23,571 bases of DNA from Spirochaetales bacterium (lineage in GTDB: Bacteria > Spirochaetota > Spirochaetia > SZUA-6 > DRHE01), in assembly GCA_011049745.1 (NCBI GenBank), contig DRHE01000130.1:1-23571 (forward strand), given 5' to 3'. Both the position numbers and the translations under genes were made by a program. Positions 7,360 to 17,000 of this stretch are shown in pieces; the stretch's first letter is position 1; each line of letters opens with the position of its first letter. A model generated the notes under the pieces. That model was given only the letters and a program-made list of their open reading frames with translations, made no database searches and was not told the DNA's origin.

Positions 7360-10300
7360 ATGATAGATTTGACTATTAATGACAGACAGATTCAGGTAAA
7401 AGAAGGAACAACTATACTGGAAGCCACGGGGGAGCTCGGGATAAAAATACCAACTCTGTGTTATCATAAAGATTTAACCCCGTATGGGGCCTGCCGACTC
7501 TGCCTTGTTGAAGTAAGCCGAGGTAACAGGTCAAGAATTCAGGCTTCCTGTCTCTACCCCATTCAGGAGGATTTGATAGTTCATACGGATACAGAGAGAG
7601 TGATTAAGACAAGGAAGATAATGATAGAGCTTCTATTGGCCCGCTGCCCGGATTCAGAGGAAATCAAGGAACTGGCTGAAGAGCTGGGAGTAAAGGAAAG
7701 CAGATTCCCGAAAAAAAACGAAGACTGTATCTTATGCGGACTCTGCGAGCGTATGTGCAGGGAAAGAATGGGCGCCTCGGTTATCGGATTTACCCAGCGT
7801 GGAAATAAGCGCAAGATTATACCGCCTTTTGACAAAACATCTGCGATTTGTCTGGGCTGCGGTGCCTGCGAATTCATCTGTCCTACAGGCAGCATGAAAG
7901 CAAAGAACAATTGTTCCGAACAGATAAAAGCCTTTCCTTCCGAATTTGATTGGGGAGTCGGCACACGACCGGTAGTCAACATCTTTTATCCGCAGGCCGT
8001 GCCCAATACAGCCGTTATTGATGAAAAGTGCTGTATCCAGTTGAATCGGGGCGCCTGCCAGATTTGTAAAGAGGTTTGCGGCCCCGAAGCGATAGATTTC
8101 AACCAGAAAGAACGAACAGAAGAGATACGCGTGGGTGCGGTAATCGTCGGGGCTGGTTATGATCGGTTCAATCCGTTGGGCAGGCTAGAATACGGCTATG
8201 GGGAATACCCGAATGTTCTTACCTCTCCTGAGTTTGAGCGAATACTCTCGGCTTCCGGGCCATTTCGCGGTCATCTGGTAAGGCCTTCGGATAAAAAAGA
8301 GCCCAAGAGAATCGCTTTTATTCAGTGTGTCGGCTCCCGCGATGTTGAATGCAATCCTTATTGTTCCTCAGTCTGCTGTATGTATGCTACAAAAGAGGCA
8401 GTTGTGGCTAAGGAGCATGCGGGAAAAGATCTGGTTACCGATATTTATTACATGGATATCCGTGCTTTTGGCAAAGGCTTCGACCGCTACTACGAAAGGG
8501 CAAAAACTGAATACGGAGTGAATTACATCCACTGCCGTTCGCCACAGGTTGAAAGGGCTAATGGGAGCGGCGAACTTTTGATCAGGTTTGTCACCGATGA
8601 TGATAAATTTGCAAAGGAAAAGTACGACCTTGTTGTGCTGTCTACAGGCCTGGTTCCCCCGTCTAAAATAAAAAAATTAGCAGAGATATTAGGGCTAGAA
8701 TTAAACAAGTACAATTTTATTGAAACTAACGGTTTCTTCAAAGAAAATACCAGCCGGGAAGGAATCTATGTCTGCGGAGCAATTTCCGAACCAAAGGATA
8801 TACCGGAGACAGTTATCCAGGGCTCAGCAGCAGCCGGGAAGGCGTCTGCTCTCCTGGCCGAAGCAAGGGGAAGCCTGGTAAAGGAAAAGACCTATCCTGT
8901 AGAGATTGAGGTAAGTGAGGAAGAGCCGCGGATCGGTGTATTTGTCTGCCATTGTGGGATCAACATTGCCGGTGTTGTTGATGTGCCGGGGGTGGTGAAG
9001 TTTACGAAAACTTTATCCAATGTCGCGTATTGCGAAGACAATCTCTATACCTGTTCGCAGGATTCCCAAGGATTGATCAATGAGCGGATTAAGGAGCATC
9101 GATTAAATAGAATCGTTATAGCTTCCTGTACTCCGCGCACCCATGAACCTCTATTCCAGGACACGATCAGAGAAGCAGGCCTTAATCCATACCTTCTAGA
9201 GTTTGTAAGCATCAGGGAGCATTGTTCCTGGGTCCATATGTTCGAAAAAGAGGCGGCAACACGAAAAGCCAAAGAACTGGTCGCGATGGCGGTTGCCAAG
9301 GCAGCGCTGTTGAAACCTCTGACTCAGTCAACATTTCCGGTAATTAAAAAGGGATTGGTGATTGGAGGTGGAACAGCCGGCATGACTGCCAGTCTTTCTT
9401 TAGCCGAGCAGGGATTTGAAGTCTATCTGGTGGAAAAGGAAAAGGAGCTGGGCGGTAACCTTCGTAACCTCTATTTTTCCCTTAACGGAGAAAATCCGCA
9501 AACACTGCTCAAGGAGATGGTTGAAAAGGTAGAAAGCAATGAGAAGATCCATATTTACAAGAATTCAGAAATAGCGGATTTTGCAGGCTATGTGGGCAAT
9601 TATAAAACAACCGTAAAAACTTATAATGACCGGCCAACCTCAAACAACGGAGATGGTACAGCACAGCCTGCCGAGGGGAGGGGCAATCTTACGACAATAG
9701 AACATGGAATTGTGATTCTTGCCGCCGGGGCTAAGGAGCGACAGACTGCGGAGTATCTGTACGGTCAGGATGAACGAATTGTGACTCAAAAAGAATTAGA
9801 AGAAAGGATTGCAAGCGATAGGTTGGAATCCTTGGGCGGTAAGCTGTCAACAGTCGTGATGGTTCAATGTGTAGGCTCTCGGGAAGAAAACGCACTCTAT
9901 TGCAGCCGTGTATGCTGCTCAACGGCAGTCAAGAATTCTCTAAAGATAAAGGAAATTAATCCCGGTGTAAATATATTTATTCTTTACCGGGATATACGGA
10001 CTTATGGATTCCGGGAGGAATATTATCAGCAGGCCAGAGAAAAGGGCATAGTTTTTATTCGTTATGATCTGGACAGCAAACCCGAAGTAGTAAAGGAAAA
10101 CGAGCAGCTCAAGGTAAGAGTATTCGATCCAATTCTAAACGAGAAACTTGAAATCGACCTCGACCTCCTGGTATTGAGTGCAGGAATTGTCCCTAATGAT
10201 GAAAATGAGTCATTGGCTAAGGTGCTGAAAGTGCCGCTCAATGAAGACGGGTTTTTCCTGGAAGCGCATATTAAGCTGCGGCCGGTAGATTTTTCTACTG

Positions 10301-10650
10301 ATGGCATCTTTCTTGCCGGGCTTTCACATTCACCTAAATTCGTGGATGAAACAATATCTCAAGCCTGGGCGGCCGCCGGAAGAGCTGCTACGTTTTTTTC
10401 TAAGGATAGAATTAGGGCCACAGGAAGGATTGTACATGTGATCGAGAGGCTATGCGCAGGATGTAGAATCTGTGTAGACGTCTGTCCTTACGAAGCGCGG
10501 GAGATAGATGAGGAAACCAATAAAGCCAAAATAATCGAAGTTCTATGCCAGGGCTGTGGGGTCTGTGTTGCCAGTTGCCCGAATGGGGCAAGTCAACAGT
10601 ATGGATTTGAAAAGAAGCAACTACTTCAAGCGGTAGATGCTCTATTATAA
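7360..10650 (+). CDS. Fusion: NuoG-type N-terminal Fe-S domain + remainder of a double HdrA
   Basis: Residues 1 to about 180 are NuoG/HndD-like: a [2Fe-2S] ferredoxin domain (Cys 34, 45, 48, 64) and two [4Fe-4S] motifs (Cys 123-133 and 164-174). The usual His-ligated cluster motif between them is absent. From about residue 198 (GVGTRPVVNIFYPQAVP) the protein is HdrA. First comes the part of flavin module 1 that follows the first ferredoxin motif, lacking its own N-terminal FAD loop. Then come an HdrA N-terminal domain (VFVCHCGINIAGVVDVPG, about 527-544), a complete second FAD module (GLVIGGGTAGMTA, about 665-677) and two C-terminal ferredoxin motifs (Cys 1032-1042 and 1063-1073). The HdrA part (about 900 residues) matches the intact double HdrA at 14027 from about its residue 126 to its end. 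The missing N-terminal piece is fused to NuoE at 4586. It probably acts as the hub joining NuoEF to HdrA in one complex. Confidence 0.9.
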   Translation: MIDLTINDRQIQVKEGTTILEATGELGIKIPTLCYHKDLTPYGACRLCLVEVSRGNRSRIQASCLYPIQEDLIVHTDTERVIKTRKIMIELLLARCPDSEEIKELAEELGVKESRFPKKNEDCILCGLCERMCRERMGASVIGFTQRGNKRKIIPPFDKTSAICLGCGACEFICPTGSMKAKNNCSEQIKAFPSEFDWGVGTRPVVNIFYPQAVPNTAVIDEKCCIQLNRGACQICKEVCGPEAIDFNQKERTEEIRVGAVIVGAGYDRFNPLGRLEYGYGEYPNVLTSPEFERILSASGPFRGHLVRPSDKKEPKRIAFIQCVGSRDVECNPYCSSVCCMYATKEAVVAKEHAGKDLVTDIYYMDIRAFGKGFDRYYERAKTEYGVNYIHCRSPQVERANGSGELLIRFVTDDDKFAKEKYDLVVLSTGLVPPSKIKKLAEILGLELNKYNFIETNGFFKENTSREGIYVCGAISEPKDIPETVIQGSAAAGKASALLAEARGSLVKEKTYPVEIEVSEEEPRIGVFVCHCGINIAGVVDVPGVVKFTKTLSNVAYCEDNLYTCSQDSQGLINERIKEHRLNRIVIASCTPRTHEPLFQDTIREAGLNPYLLEFVSIREHCSWVHMFEKEAATRKAKELVAMAVAKAALLKPLTQSTFPVIKKGLVIGGGTAGMTASLSLAEQGFEVYLVEKEKELGGNLRNLYFSLNGENPQTLLKEMVEKVESNEKIHIYKNSEIADFAGYVGNYKTTVKTYNDRPTSNNGDGTAQPAEGRGNLTTIEHGIVILAAGAKERQTAEYLYGQDERIVTQKELEERIASDRLESLGGKLSTVVMVQCVGSREENALYCSRVCCSTAVKNSLKIKEINPGVNIFILYRDIRTYGFREEYYQQAREKGIVFIRYDLDSKPEVVKENEQLKVRVFDPILNEKLEIDLDLLVLSAGIVPNDENESLAKVLKVPLNEDGFFLEAHIKLRPVDFSTDGIFLAGLSHSPKFVDETISQAWAAAGRAATFFSKDRIRATGRIVHVIERLCAGCRICVDVCPYEAREIDEETNKAKIIEVLCQGCGVCVASCPNGASQQYGFEKKQLLQAVDALL

Positions 10651-10668
10651 TATTAGGAGGTGCCGGAA

Positions 10669-10857
10669 ATGGCGTTGGAGATTACAGAAGAATGCAGTGC
10701 CTGTGGTGTATGTGAAGACGAATGTGAGAACAAGGCGATTTCGGAAGGCGATCCCATTTATATAATTGATCCGGAAAAGTGCAAGGAATGTGAGGGTATT
10801 GCCGATTCGCCGAAATGTGTCGAAGTCTGTCCGATGGAATGTATAGTAAAAGCTTAA
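10669..10857 (+). CDS. Small 2[4Fe-4S] ferredoxin
   Basis: The 62-residue product has CSACGVCEDEC followed by CKECEGIADSPKCVEVCP. The second motif has the longer C-x2-C-x8-C-x3-C spacing of YfhL-like bacterial ferredoxins. ATG 10669 is chosen because TAGGAGG (10654-10660) lies eight bases upstream; the in-frame GTG at 10660 overlaps that ribosome-binding site. The protein is acidic and soluble. Placed between an HdrA-type hub and MvhD, it may be the low-potential acceptor of the bifurcating complex, or a small subunit of it. The family is clear; its specific partner is inferred. Confidence 0.9.
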   Translation: MALEITEECSACGVCEDECENKAISEGDPIYIIDPEKCKECEGIADSPKCVEVCPMECIVKA

Positions 10858-10875
10858 TAAAGGCAGGAAATTAGT

Positions 10876-11286
10876 ATGGCGGAATTTGAACCAAAAATCA
10901 TTGCCTTTCTGTGCAACTGGTGTTCCTATGCCGGGGCAGATCTAGCCGGAACTTCACGAATTCAGTATCCTACAAATGTGCGGGTGGTGCGTTTGATGTG
11001 CAGCGGGGCTCTTGATCCTTTATATGTATACAGAGCTCTGATAGAGGGAGCGGATGGGGTGCTTATCGGGGGCTGCCATCCGGGGGATTGTCACTATACG
11101 AACGGAAATTATAAAGCACGCCGCAGAGTAGCGGTACTGAAGAAAATCCTTCAAGAATTTGGTTTGGAAGATCGTGTCTGGCTACGCTGGATCAGCGCCA
11201 GCGAAGGGCAACGCTTTGCAGAGACAGTGAGAGAAATGGTAGAAAATGTACGCAGTAAGGGGCCAAACCCTTTACTCAGACTATGA
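10876..11286 (+). CDS. mvhD: MvhD-like hydrogenase/Hdr iron-sulfur linker subunit (copy 1)
   Basis: The 136-residue product is an MvhD family protein, which binds a [2Fe-2S] cluster and transfers electrons from a hydrogenase, formate dehydrogenase or flavin module to HdrA. Conserved cysteines are CNWC (13, 16), CSG (42) and GCHPGDCHY (67, 72). No selenocysteine codon interrupts these motifs. It lies 18 bases after the ferredoxin with AGGCAGGAAA upstream. It shares identical stretches such as FLCNWCSYAGADLAG and SRIQYPTNVR with the second copy at 17073, and both follow a double-HdrA-type gene. Here it probably couples the split HdrA/NuoEFG unit to the FdhB-like protein encoded next. Confidence 0.93.
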   Translation: MAEFEPKIIAFLCNWCSYAGADLAGTSRIQYPTNVRVVRLMCSGALDPLYVYRALIEGADGVLIGGCHPGDCHYTNGNYKARRRVAVLKKILQEFGLEDRVWLRWISASEGQRFAETVREMVENVRSKGPNPLLRL

Positions 11287-11319
11287 CAGGTGGACGAAAA
11301 ATAACCACGGAGGACTACG

Positions 11320-12417
11320 TTGACTGAAATAGAAATGACAGATGGCAATTTCTGTCAGGTTATCGGTGAGTTCTTTAAAAAATTGTTGGGCAGTAGTATT
11401 GTAGAAGCAGTTTTAGTTCCTCAAGAGATCAGCGGAAATGTTGTTCAATCATTGGTTTGCAGCCATGAGAAAATAGAAAATGTCAATCCTCTCGCTCCAG
11501 TGCTTCCGGTAAATTCGGCAAGGATTGTTTCCAAATTAACGACAAAAGATTCCGACCAGAAAATTGCTGCGATGCTGCGACCTTGCGAAATAAGAGCTTT
11601 GGTCGAACTGGTAAAATTAAAGCAAGCAAAAATAGACAATTTGCTAATTGTGGGGATTGATTGTTTTGGAACCTATTCGGTAAGCGATTATGTTTCGAAA
11701 AATAATGAGCATAATAACGATGGGTCGGTTACCATTGATTTTCTAAAAGGCATCCAAGTAAATAAAGAGATATCCGAAATAAGAACTGCCTGCAGGTTGT
11801 GTCATCATTTTGTTCCTGAAAACTCAGACATTGCAATTAATTTGATGGGGAGGGATTTGAATAAAAAGATAGTAATTCGAGCAGGAAGTGATGAAGGAAA
11901 GAGAGTGCTGGAAGAACTTGGGTTGGAAGATACGCCTGAAAGCAAAGAACGCGAAGTTGCAGTAGAGCGGGAAAAAGACAGGCGAAGAAAACTGAAAGAG
12001 GAAATAGAAAAGGAGGCCGTGGATTTCTTGCAGGTAATTTCTTCACTCTGTATCAACTGTCAGAACTGCCGCAATGTCTGCCCTATCTGCTACTGCAAAC
12101 AATGCGTATTTGAAGGTCCGATTTCTGAATACAGCAAAGAGAAATATCTCTCTTGGGCCAGGAAAAAAGGGCTGCTAAGAATGCCTGAAGATATCCTTCT
12201 GTTCCATTTTACCAGAATGAGCCATGTGCTCACTTCCTGCGTTGCCTGCGGGCAGTGTGAAGCAGCCTGTCCCAACAAGATACCCCTGGGCAGGAAATAC
12301 CACCGTCTAAGCAATGAAGTGCAAAAGATGCTTGAATATGAAGCAGGAAGGAGCATCGACGAGGAACTGCCGCTTTCTGCGTTCAGGGAAGACGAGCTGG
12401 AAGCAATTGAATCATAA
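11320..12417 (+). CDS. FdhB-like Fe-S protein associated with HdrA/MvhD
   Basis: The 365-residue product combines an N-terminal domain with the signature MLRPCEIRALVELVKL (about 85-100) with ferredoxin motifs CINCQNCRNVCP (Cys 244-254, followed by CYCKQC) and CVACGQCEAACP (Cys 307-317). This is the FdhB/HydB-like architecture found next to MvhD and HdrA in many anaerobes, where it links a formate dehydrogenase catalytic subunit to the Hdr complex. Residues 200-235 are a very charged stretch (EREKDRRRKLKEEIEKEA), probably helical. The TTG start follows CGGAGGA with about five bases between; ATG 11335 is an alternative. No FdhA is in the window. It is paralogous in layout to FlxC at 17514. Formate as substrate is inferred only. 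Confidence 0.75.
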   Translation: MTEIEMTDGNFCQVIGEFFKKLLGSSIVEAVLVPQEISGNVVQSLVCSHEKIENVNPLAPVLPVNSARIVSKLTTKDSDQKIAAMLRPCEIRALVELVKLKQAKIDNLLIVGIDCFGTYSVSDYVSKNNEHNNDGSVTIDFLKGIQVNKEISEIRTACRLCHHFVPENSDIAINLMGRDLNKKIVIRAGSDEGKRVLEELGLEDTPESKEREVAVEREKDRRRKLKEEIEKEAVDFLQVISSLCINCQNCRNVCPICYCKQCVFEGPISEYSKEKYLSWARKKGLLRMPEDILLFHFTRMSHVLTSCVACGQCEAACPNKIPLGRKYHRLSNEVQKMLEYEAGRSIDEELPLSAFREDELEAIES

Positions 12418-12434
12418 CTTGGGAGAGTCAGAAT

Positions 12435-12914
12435 ATGGATGATAAGAACGATAAACCCCTTCTTGTAAGCAAACTGGATTTAAGTTTTCGGGAGGAAATT
12501 GCCTCCCAACCCGGAGGAGAAAATGTAAAGCGGTGTTTTGCCTGTGGAACCTGTGCTGCCGGTTGTCCTATTACCGACATTGATGAGAAGTATAACTGTC
12601 GCCGAATCATAAGACAGATACTCTTCGGCATGCGCGAAGAGGTCCTTTCTTCTCCAAGGATCTGGCTCTGTCTGGTCTGTTATCGCTGTTATGCCCGGTG
12701 CCCTCAAAAAGTTAATTTTACAGACATAATGCGAATCTTACGATACGCGGCAATTAAAGGCCATCATGTCTCGGCGGAGATGCTTTCCAGGGTGACCGAA
12801 CTCGACCGGTTTAGCCAGGAAGTCCGCCACGATTTCATAGACCATATTTTCAAACCGGATAAAGAAATAGCAGAGAAAATCAAATTAAAGATAGAGGAAA
12901 AACTGAGTGTCTGA
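12435..12914 (+). CDS. hdrC: Heterodisulfide reductase subunit C-like Fe-S protein (HdrC2)
   Basis: The 159-residue product has the two HdrC cluster motifs CFACGTCAAGCP (Cys 34, 37, 40, 44) and CLVCYRCYARCP (Cys 79, 82, 85, 89), separated by the usual helical NCRRIIRQILFGMREEVL segment. It starts at ATG 12435 behind GGGAGAG and overlaps the next gene by 8 bp. It opens the second Hdr module. No HdrB follows; the neighbour is an FrhB-like flavoprotein, so this HdrC probably delivers electrons to, or takes them from, that protein instead of a CCG-domain subunit. It is shorter than HdrC1 and lacks that protein's long basic tail. Confidence 0.92.
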   Translation: MDDKNDKPLLVSKLDLSFREEIASQPGGENVKRCFACGTCAAGCPITDIDEKYNCRRIIRQILFGMREEVLSSPRIWLCLVCYRCYARCPQKVNFTDIMRILRYAAIKGHHVSAEMLSRVTELDRFSQEVRHDFIDHIFKPDKEIAEKIKLKIEEKLSV

Positions 12915-14034
12915 TGAAGAGATAAAAAGCTTTAAGGACTTAATCACCGAGGTTCAAGAAAAAGGCATCTGCGGCAAATGCGGCGGTTGCGTCTCATTTT
13001 GTTCAGCAGAAGAATTGAACGCTCTGGCAATTGCAGAAGATGGCAGTCCCAGATTCATCGACGAGGAGAGATGTTTGAAGTGCGGCATCTGTTATCTTAT
13101 CTGTCCGCAGATTAAAGCTTTAAACAATGAGCTGAAGGAACAATTAGGCTGGAAAGCCCCGATAGGTTCGTATCGAAAGCTTACTTCAGCAAGGACTACA
13201 GACAGAGAGGTCAGGAACGCCTGTACTGACGGTGGGGTTGTGACTTCACTTTTAATTTACGCCCTGAATAAAAACCTCATCCAAGGAGCCATTGTCTCAA
13301 AAAAAATCGGTCCTTTTCTTCGCCAGCCGATGTTGGTTACTCAACCCGGGGAATTGATCGATGCCGCGGGTTCCCATTTTGATAAAACTTTGCATCTGGA
13401 AGAAATTGGCGGGAAGTATAGCACATATTCGCCGGTTATCCGGGAGATAGAGAGCATCGGGACAGATTTTCTAAAAAGCGTTGCCCTGGTAGGCACGCCC
13501 TGTCAGATTTATTCGTTGAGAAAGATGCAGCTTTTAAATGTCATTCCCGCAGATATAATTACTCTGACCATCGGGCTTTTCTGCATGGAGAATTTTTCCT
13601 TTGACGAGAATGCTCGCATTAAATTGGAAAAAAAATTAAAAATAGAATTAAAAAATGTCAAGAAACTGAATATCAAAGATGACGTAATCGTTACTCTAGA
13701 GAAGGGAGAAATTGTACATCTGCCCTTCGAAGCGGTTGACGAGATTGCCCGGCCTGCCTGCTTTGCCTGTCCGGATTTTGCCAACGACTTTGCCGATATT
13801 TCAGTGGGAGGGCTTGGCTCGCCAGACGGCTATACGACAACAGTCGTTCGCAGCAGTATAGGCGAAAAGATTTACAACGGCGCCAGACAGAAAAAATATA
13901 TTGAGGAGCTTTCGTATAGAAACAAAGAGGATCTATCAATCCACAAGACAGAGATAATGGCTAAAATCGTTTCTTTTTCAAGACGCAAAAAAGAAAGAGC
14001 GAAAAGACGAAAAAAGGGAACAGTCAATGCATAA
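12907..14034 (+). CDS. FrhB/FdhB-type flavin Fe-S subunit (F420 hydrogenase/dehydrogenase beta family) in the HdrB position
   Basis: The 375-residue product begins with two ferredoxin-type motifs, CGKCGGCVSFC (Cys 22-32) and CLKCGICYLICP (Cys 56-66). These precede the FrhB-family domains: TDGGVVTSLLIYALNKNLI (about 107-125), LVGTPCQIYSLRKM (194-207), GLFCMENFSFD (223-233) and ACFACPDFANDFADISVGG (284-302). Family members bind FAD and exchange electrons with F420 or, in other cases, ferredoxin or other acceptors; the acceptor here is unknown. GTG 12907 overlaps hdrC2, and the stop overlaps hdrA by 8 bp, so all three are tightly coupled. The last 20 or so residues are strongly basic (KKERAKRRKKG). 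Its place between hdrC and hdrA is where hdrB sits in module 1. Confidence 0.85.
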   Translation: MSDEEIKSFKDLITEVQEKGICGKCGGCVSFCSAEELNALAIAEDGSPRFIDEERCLKCGICYLICPQIKALNNELKEQLGWKAPIGSYRKLTSARTTDREVRNACTDGGVVTSLLIYALNKNLIQGAIVSKKIGPFLRQPMLVTQPGELIDAAGSHFDKTLHLEEIGGKYSTYSPVIREIESIGTDFLKSVALVGTPCQIYSLRKMQLLNVIPADIITLTIGLFCMENFSFDENARIKLEKKLKIELKNVKKLNIKDDVIVTLEKGEIVHLPFEAVDEIARPACFACPDFANDFADISVGGLGSPDGYTTTVVRSSIGEKIYNGARQKKYIEELSYRNKEDLSIHKTEIMAKIVSFSRRKKERAKRRKKGTVNA

Positions 14035-17000
14035 ACGAGTTTTAGTTGTTGGCGGTGGGATTGCAGGCATTCAGGCCTCTTTAGATTTAGCGGAGATGGG
14101 CGTAGAGGTGTTTCTGTTAGAAAAAGGGCCGAGTATCGGTGGCAGAATGGCTCAATTAGATAAGACGTTCCCTACCAATGACTGTGCAATGTGTATTTTA
14201 TCACCAAAGCTGGTGGAGGCCGCCGCCCATCCTAATATCAAGATTATTGCCAATGCCGAGCTAAAGAGTCTGGATGGAGAAATCCCTAATTTTCGAGCGA
14301 AAATCTTGAAAAAACCGCGCTACATCGATGAAGAAAAATGCACAGGCTGTGCTATCTGTATGAGTAAGTGCCCTGTAAAAATACCGGATGAATATAACAA
14401 GGGCTTAAGTAAAACAAAGTGCATGAGGATTCCTTTTCCCCAGGCCGTTCCTGCTCTGCCGATAATGGATAGAGAAAGTTGTATCTATCATCAAAGAGGT
14501 AAATGCAGGATCTGTGAGAAATTTTGTGAAGCGGATGCTATTGATTTTGACCAGAAAGAAGAGAGTATTGATGTTGAAGTAGGGAGTGTTATTTTTGCTT
14601 CGGGCTCAGAAGAGTTTGACGCAGCAATAAAGGATGAATACGGTTATAAGACCTTTCCCAATGTGCTGACCAGCATTGAGTTTGAAAGGATCCTGAGTGC
14701 TTCCGGGCCTACAGAAGGGCATATCACACGGCCTTCAGATGGAAAAGAGCCGAGGAGAATAGCGTTTATCCAATGCGTCGGTTCGCGGGATATGCAGATG
14801 GGTAATGAGTATTGCTCGAGCGTCTGCTGCATGCAGGCGGTAAAAGATTCGGTTATTGTGAAGGAACATCTTCCCGGGGTTGAGGCAACAATATTTTTCA
14901 TGGATATCCGCGCTTTTGGCAAAGATTTTGATAAATTTGTCAACCGGGCAAAAGATGATTATCATACCCGTTTTATTCGTGCTCGTATCTCAGCAGTGGA
15001 AATTGATCCGGCTACCGAAAATCTAATCATACAATACAACAGTGAGGCAGGAAGCCTAATAGAAGAAAACTTTGATCTGGTAGTTCTTTCTGTTGGACTG
15101 CTGTCTACAGCCGGCATTAGAAAGATGGCAGCCAGATTTGATATTGAAATCAATGCCTGTGGATTCGCCAGGACATCTTCATTTACGCCGATGACCGCTT
15201 CCAGGCCGGGCATTTTTATTGCAGGAACTTTTTCCGGTCCCAAGGATATTCCTGAGACGGTGATGCAGGCGAGTGGAGCCGCTTCGGCTGCCGCCTCTCT
15301 GTTGACCGAACTTCCGATAAGAGAGCTAAGGGAAGAGCTGCCTCAGGAATTTGATCTACGGGGAGAACAGATACGAACAGGTGTCTTTGTCTGTCGTTGC
15401 GGAATAAATATTGCGGCCACTGTTGATGTTCCTGGAGTTGTTGAATATGCTTCCGCCTTACAGGGAGTAGTTCATTCTCAGGAATTTATTTTTGCCTGTG
15501 CTCAGGATTCTCAGAAATTGATAGGCGAGAAGATAAAGGAATTGAAATTAAACAGGGTAATAGTTTCCGCCTGTACTCCCAGGACACACGAACTCTTGTT
15601 TCAGAAAACTTTGAGCAGCTCAGGTTTAAACCCATATCTTTTTGAATTTGTTAATATTCGTGAACAGTGTTCCTGGGTACACCAGAAGGAACAGGAAAAA
15701 GCAACAGAAAAGGCAAAGGACCTGGTACGGATGGCAGCTACCAAAGCCGGCTTGCTTGAACCTCTTTCCAGAATGAGTCTCAAGGTAAACAAGGGCGCTC
15801 TGATAATCGGCGGTGGCGTAGCCGGTATGGTAGCATCCCTCGAGCTCAGCACTCAAGGATATGAAGTTTTTCTGGTTGAAAAGGAAAGCGAGTTAGGCGG
15901 CAATCTTCGACATGTTCATTATACTCTGGAAGGCGAAAAGACCGATCGGTTTCTTAAATCTTTAATTGCAAAAGTAAAAAAGGATGATAATATTCAGCTT
16001 TACATCGATTCAGAGATCAGAGAGATAATGGGATATGTAGGAAATTTCCATACAAAAATAGGCAACGGGAAACAAACAACGAACAATAAACCACGAGAAT
16101 TGGAACATGGAGTGGTCATTGTTGCTACCGGTGGGGAAGAATACCAACCTTCAGAGTATCTCTACGGTCGTGATGAACGTATTATTACGCAGCGCGAGTT
16201 AGAAGAGCGGCTTACAAAGCAGCAATCAGCCATCGATAAACTGGGATCCATTGTGATGATTCAATGCGTCGGCTCTCGTAATGGGCAATATCCTTATTGC
16301 AGCCGGGTTTGTTGTAGCCAGGCAATAAAAAATGCTTTGAAACTTAAAGAGATCAATCCTGAGGTAAATGTCTATATGCTCTATCGTGATATTCGAACCT
16401 ATGGATTGAAAGAGCTTTACTATAAGAAAGCACGGGAGAAAGGAGTCATCTTTATCCGCTATGAAGAGGGAGAAGAACCGCAGATAGAAGCGCAAAACTC
16501 TAAGAGCGAGCAGCAAGCTTCAAACGGCGAAGTATTAGTTAAAGCTTACGATCCAATACTGCAGAGAAACCTTGTTATTAATGCTGATCTGGTCGTACTC
16601 AGTTCAGCCATTAGAGCCAGGAAAGAGAATAAGATTCTATCGCAGATGCTGAAAGTCCCTTTAAATGCCGATGGTTTCTTTTTAGAGGCCCATGTCAAAC
16701 TGCGCCCGGTAGATTTTGCTACCGACGGTATTTTTGTCTGCGGGCTGGCACATTATCCGAAGGACGTTTCGGAAACTATCTGCCAGGCTAAAGCAGCATC
16801 GGCCAGAGCAGTGACTATCTTGAGAAAGGATGAAATAGAGGCTGAGGGAAGGGTTTCACAGATAAGAAAAGAAAGATGCTCCGGATGCGGGCTCTGCATA
16901 GAAATCTGCCCCTATACGGCAATTGAACTTGAAGAAGGAGAAAGGGTGGCAATAGTCAATGAGGCATTGTGTAAAGGCTGCGGAGCCTGTGCAGCTTCCT

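Noticed and set aside
7581..7982. 133-codon frame on the minus strand
   Set aside because: It is antisense to the NuoG-type coding region and shows no recognisable motif; all real genes here run on the + strand.
4586..10650. Ordinary NADH dehydrogenase (complex I) operon
   Set aside because: No membrane subunits or NuoCD/NuoBI are present, and the NuoE and NuoG parts are fused to HdrA, so complex I is unlikely.
10876..11286. Selenocysteine in MvhD
   Set aside because: Some MvhD-type proteins use selenocysteine near GC-x-PGDC, but both copies here have cysteine codons throughout and no in-frame TGA.
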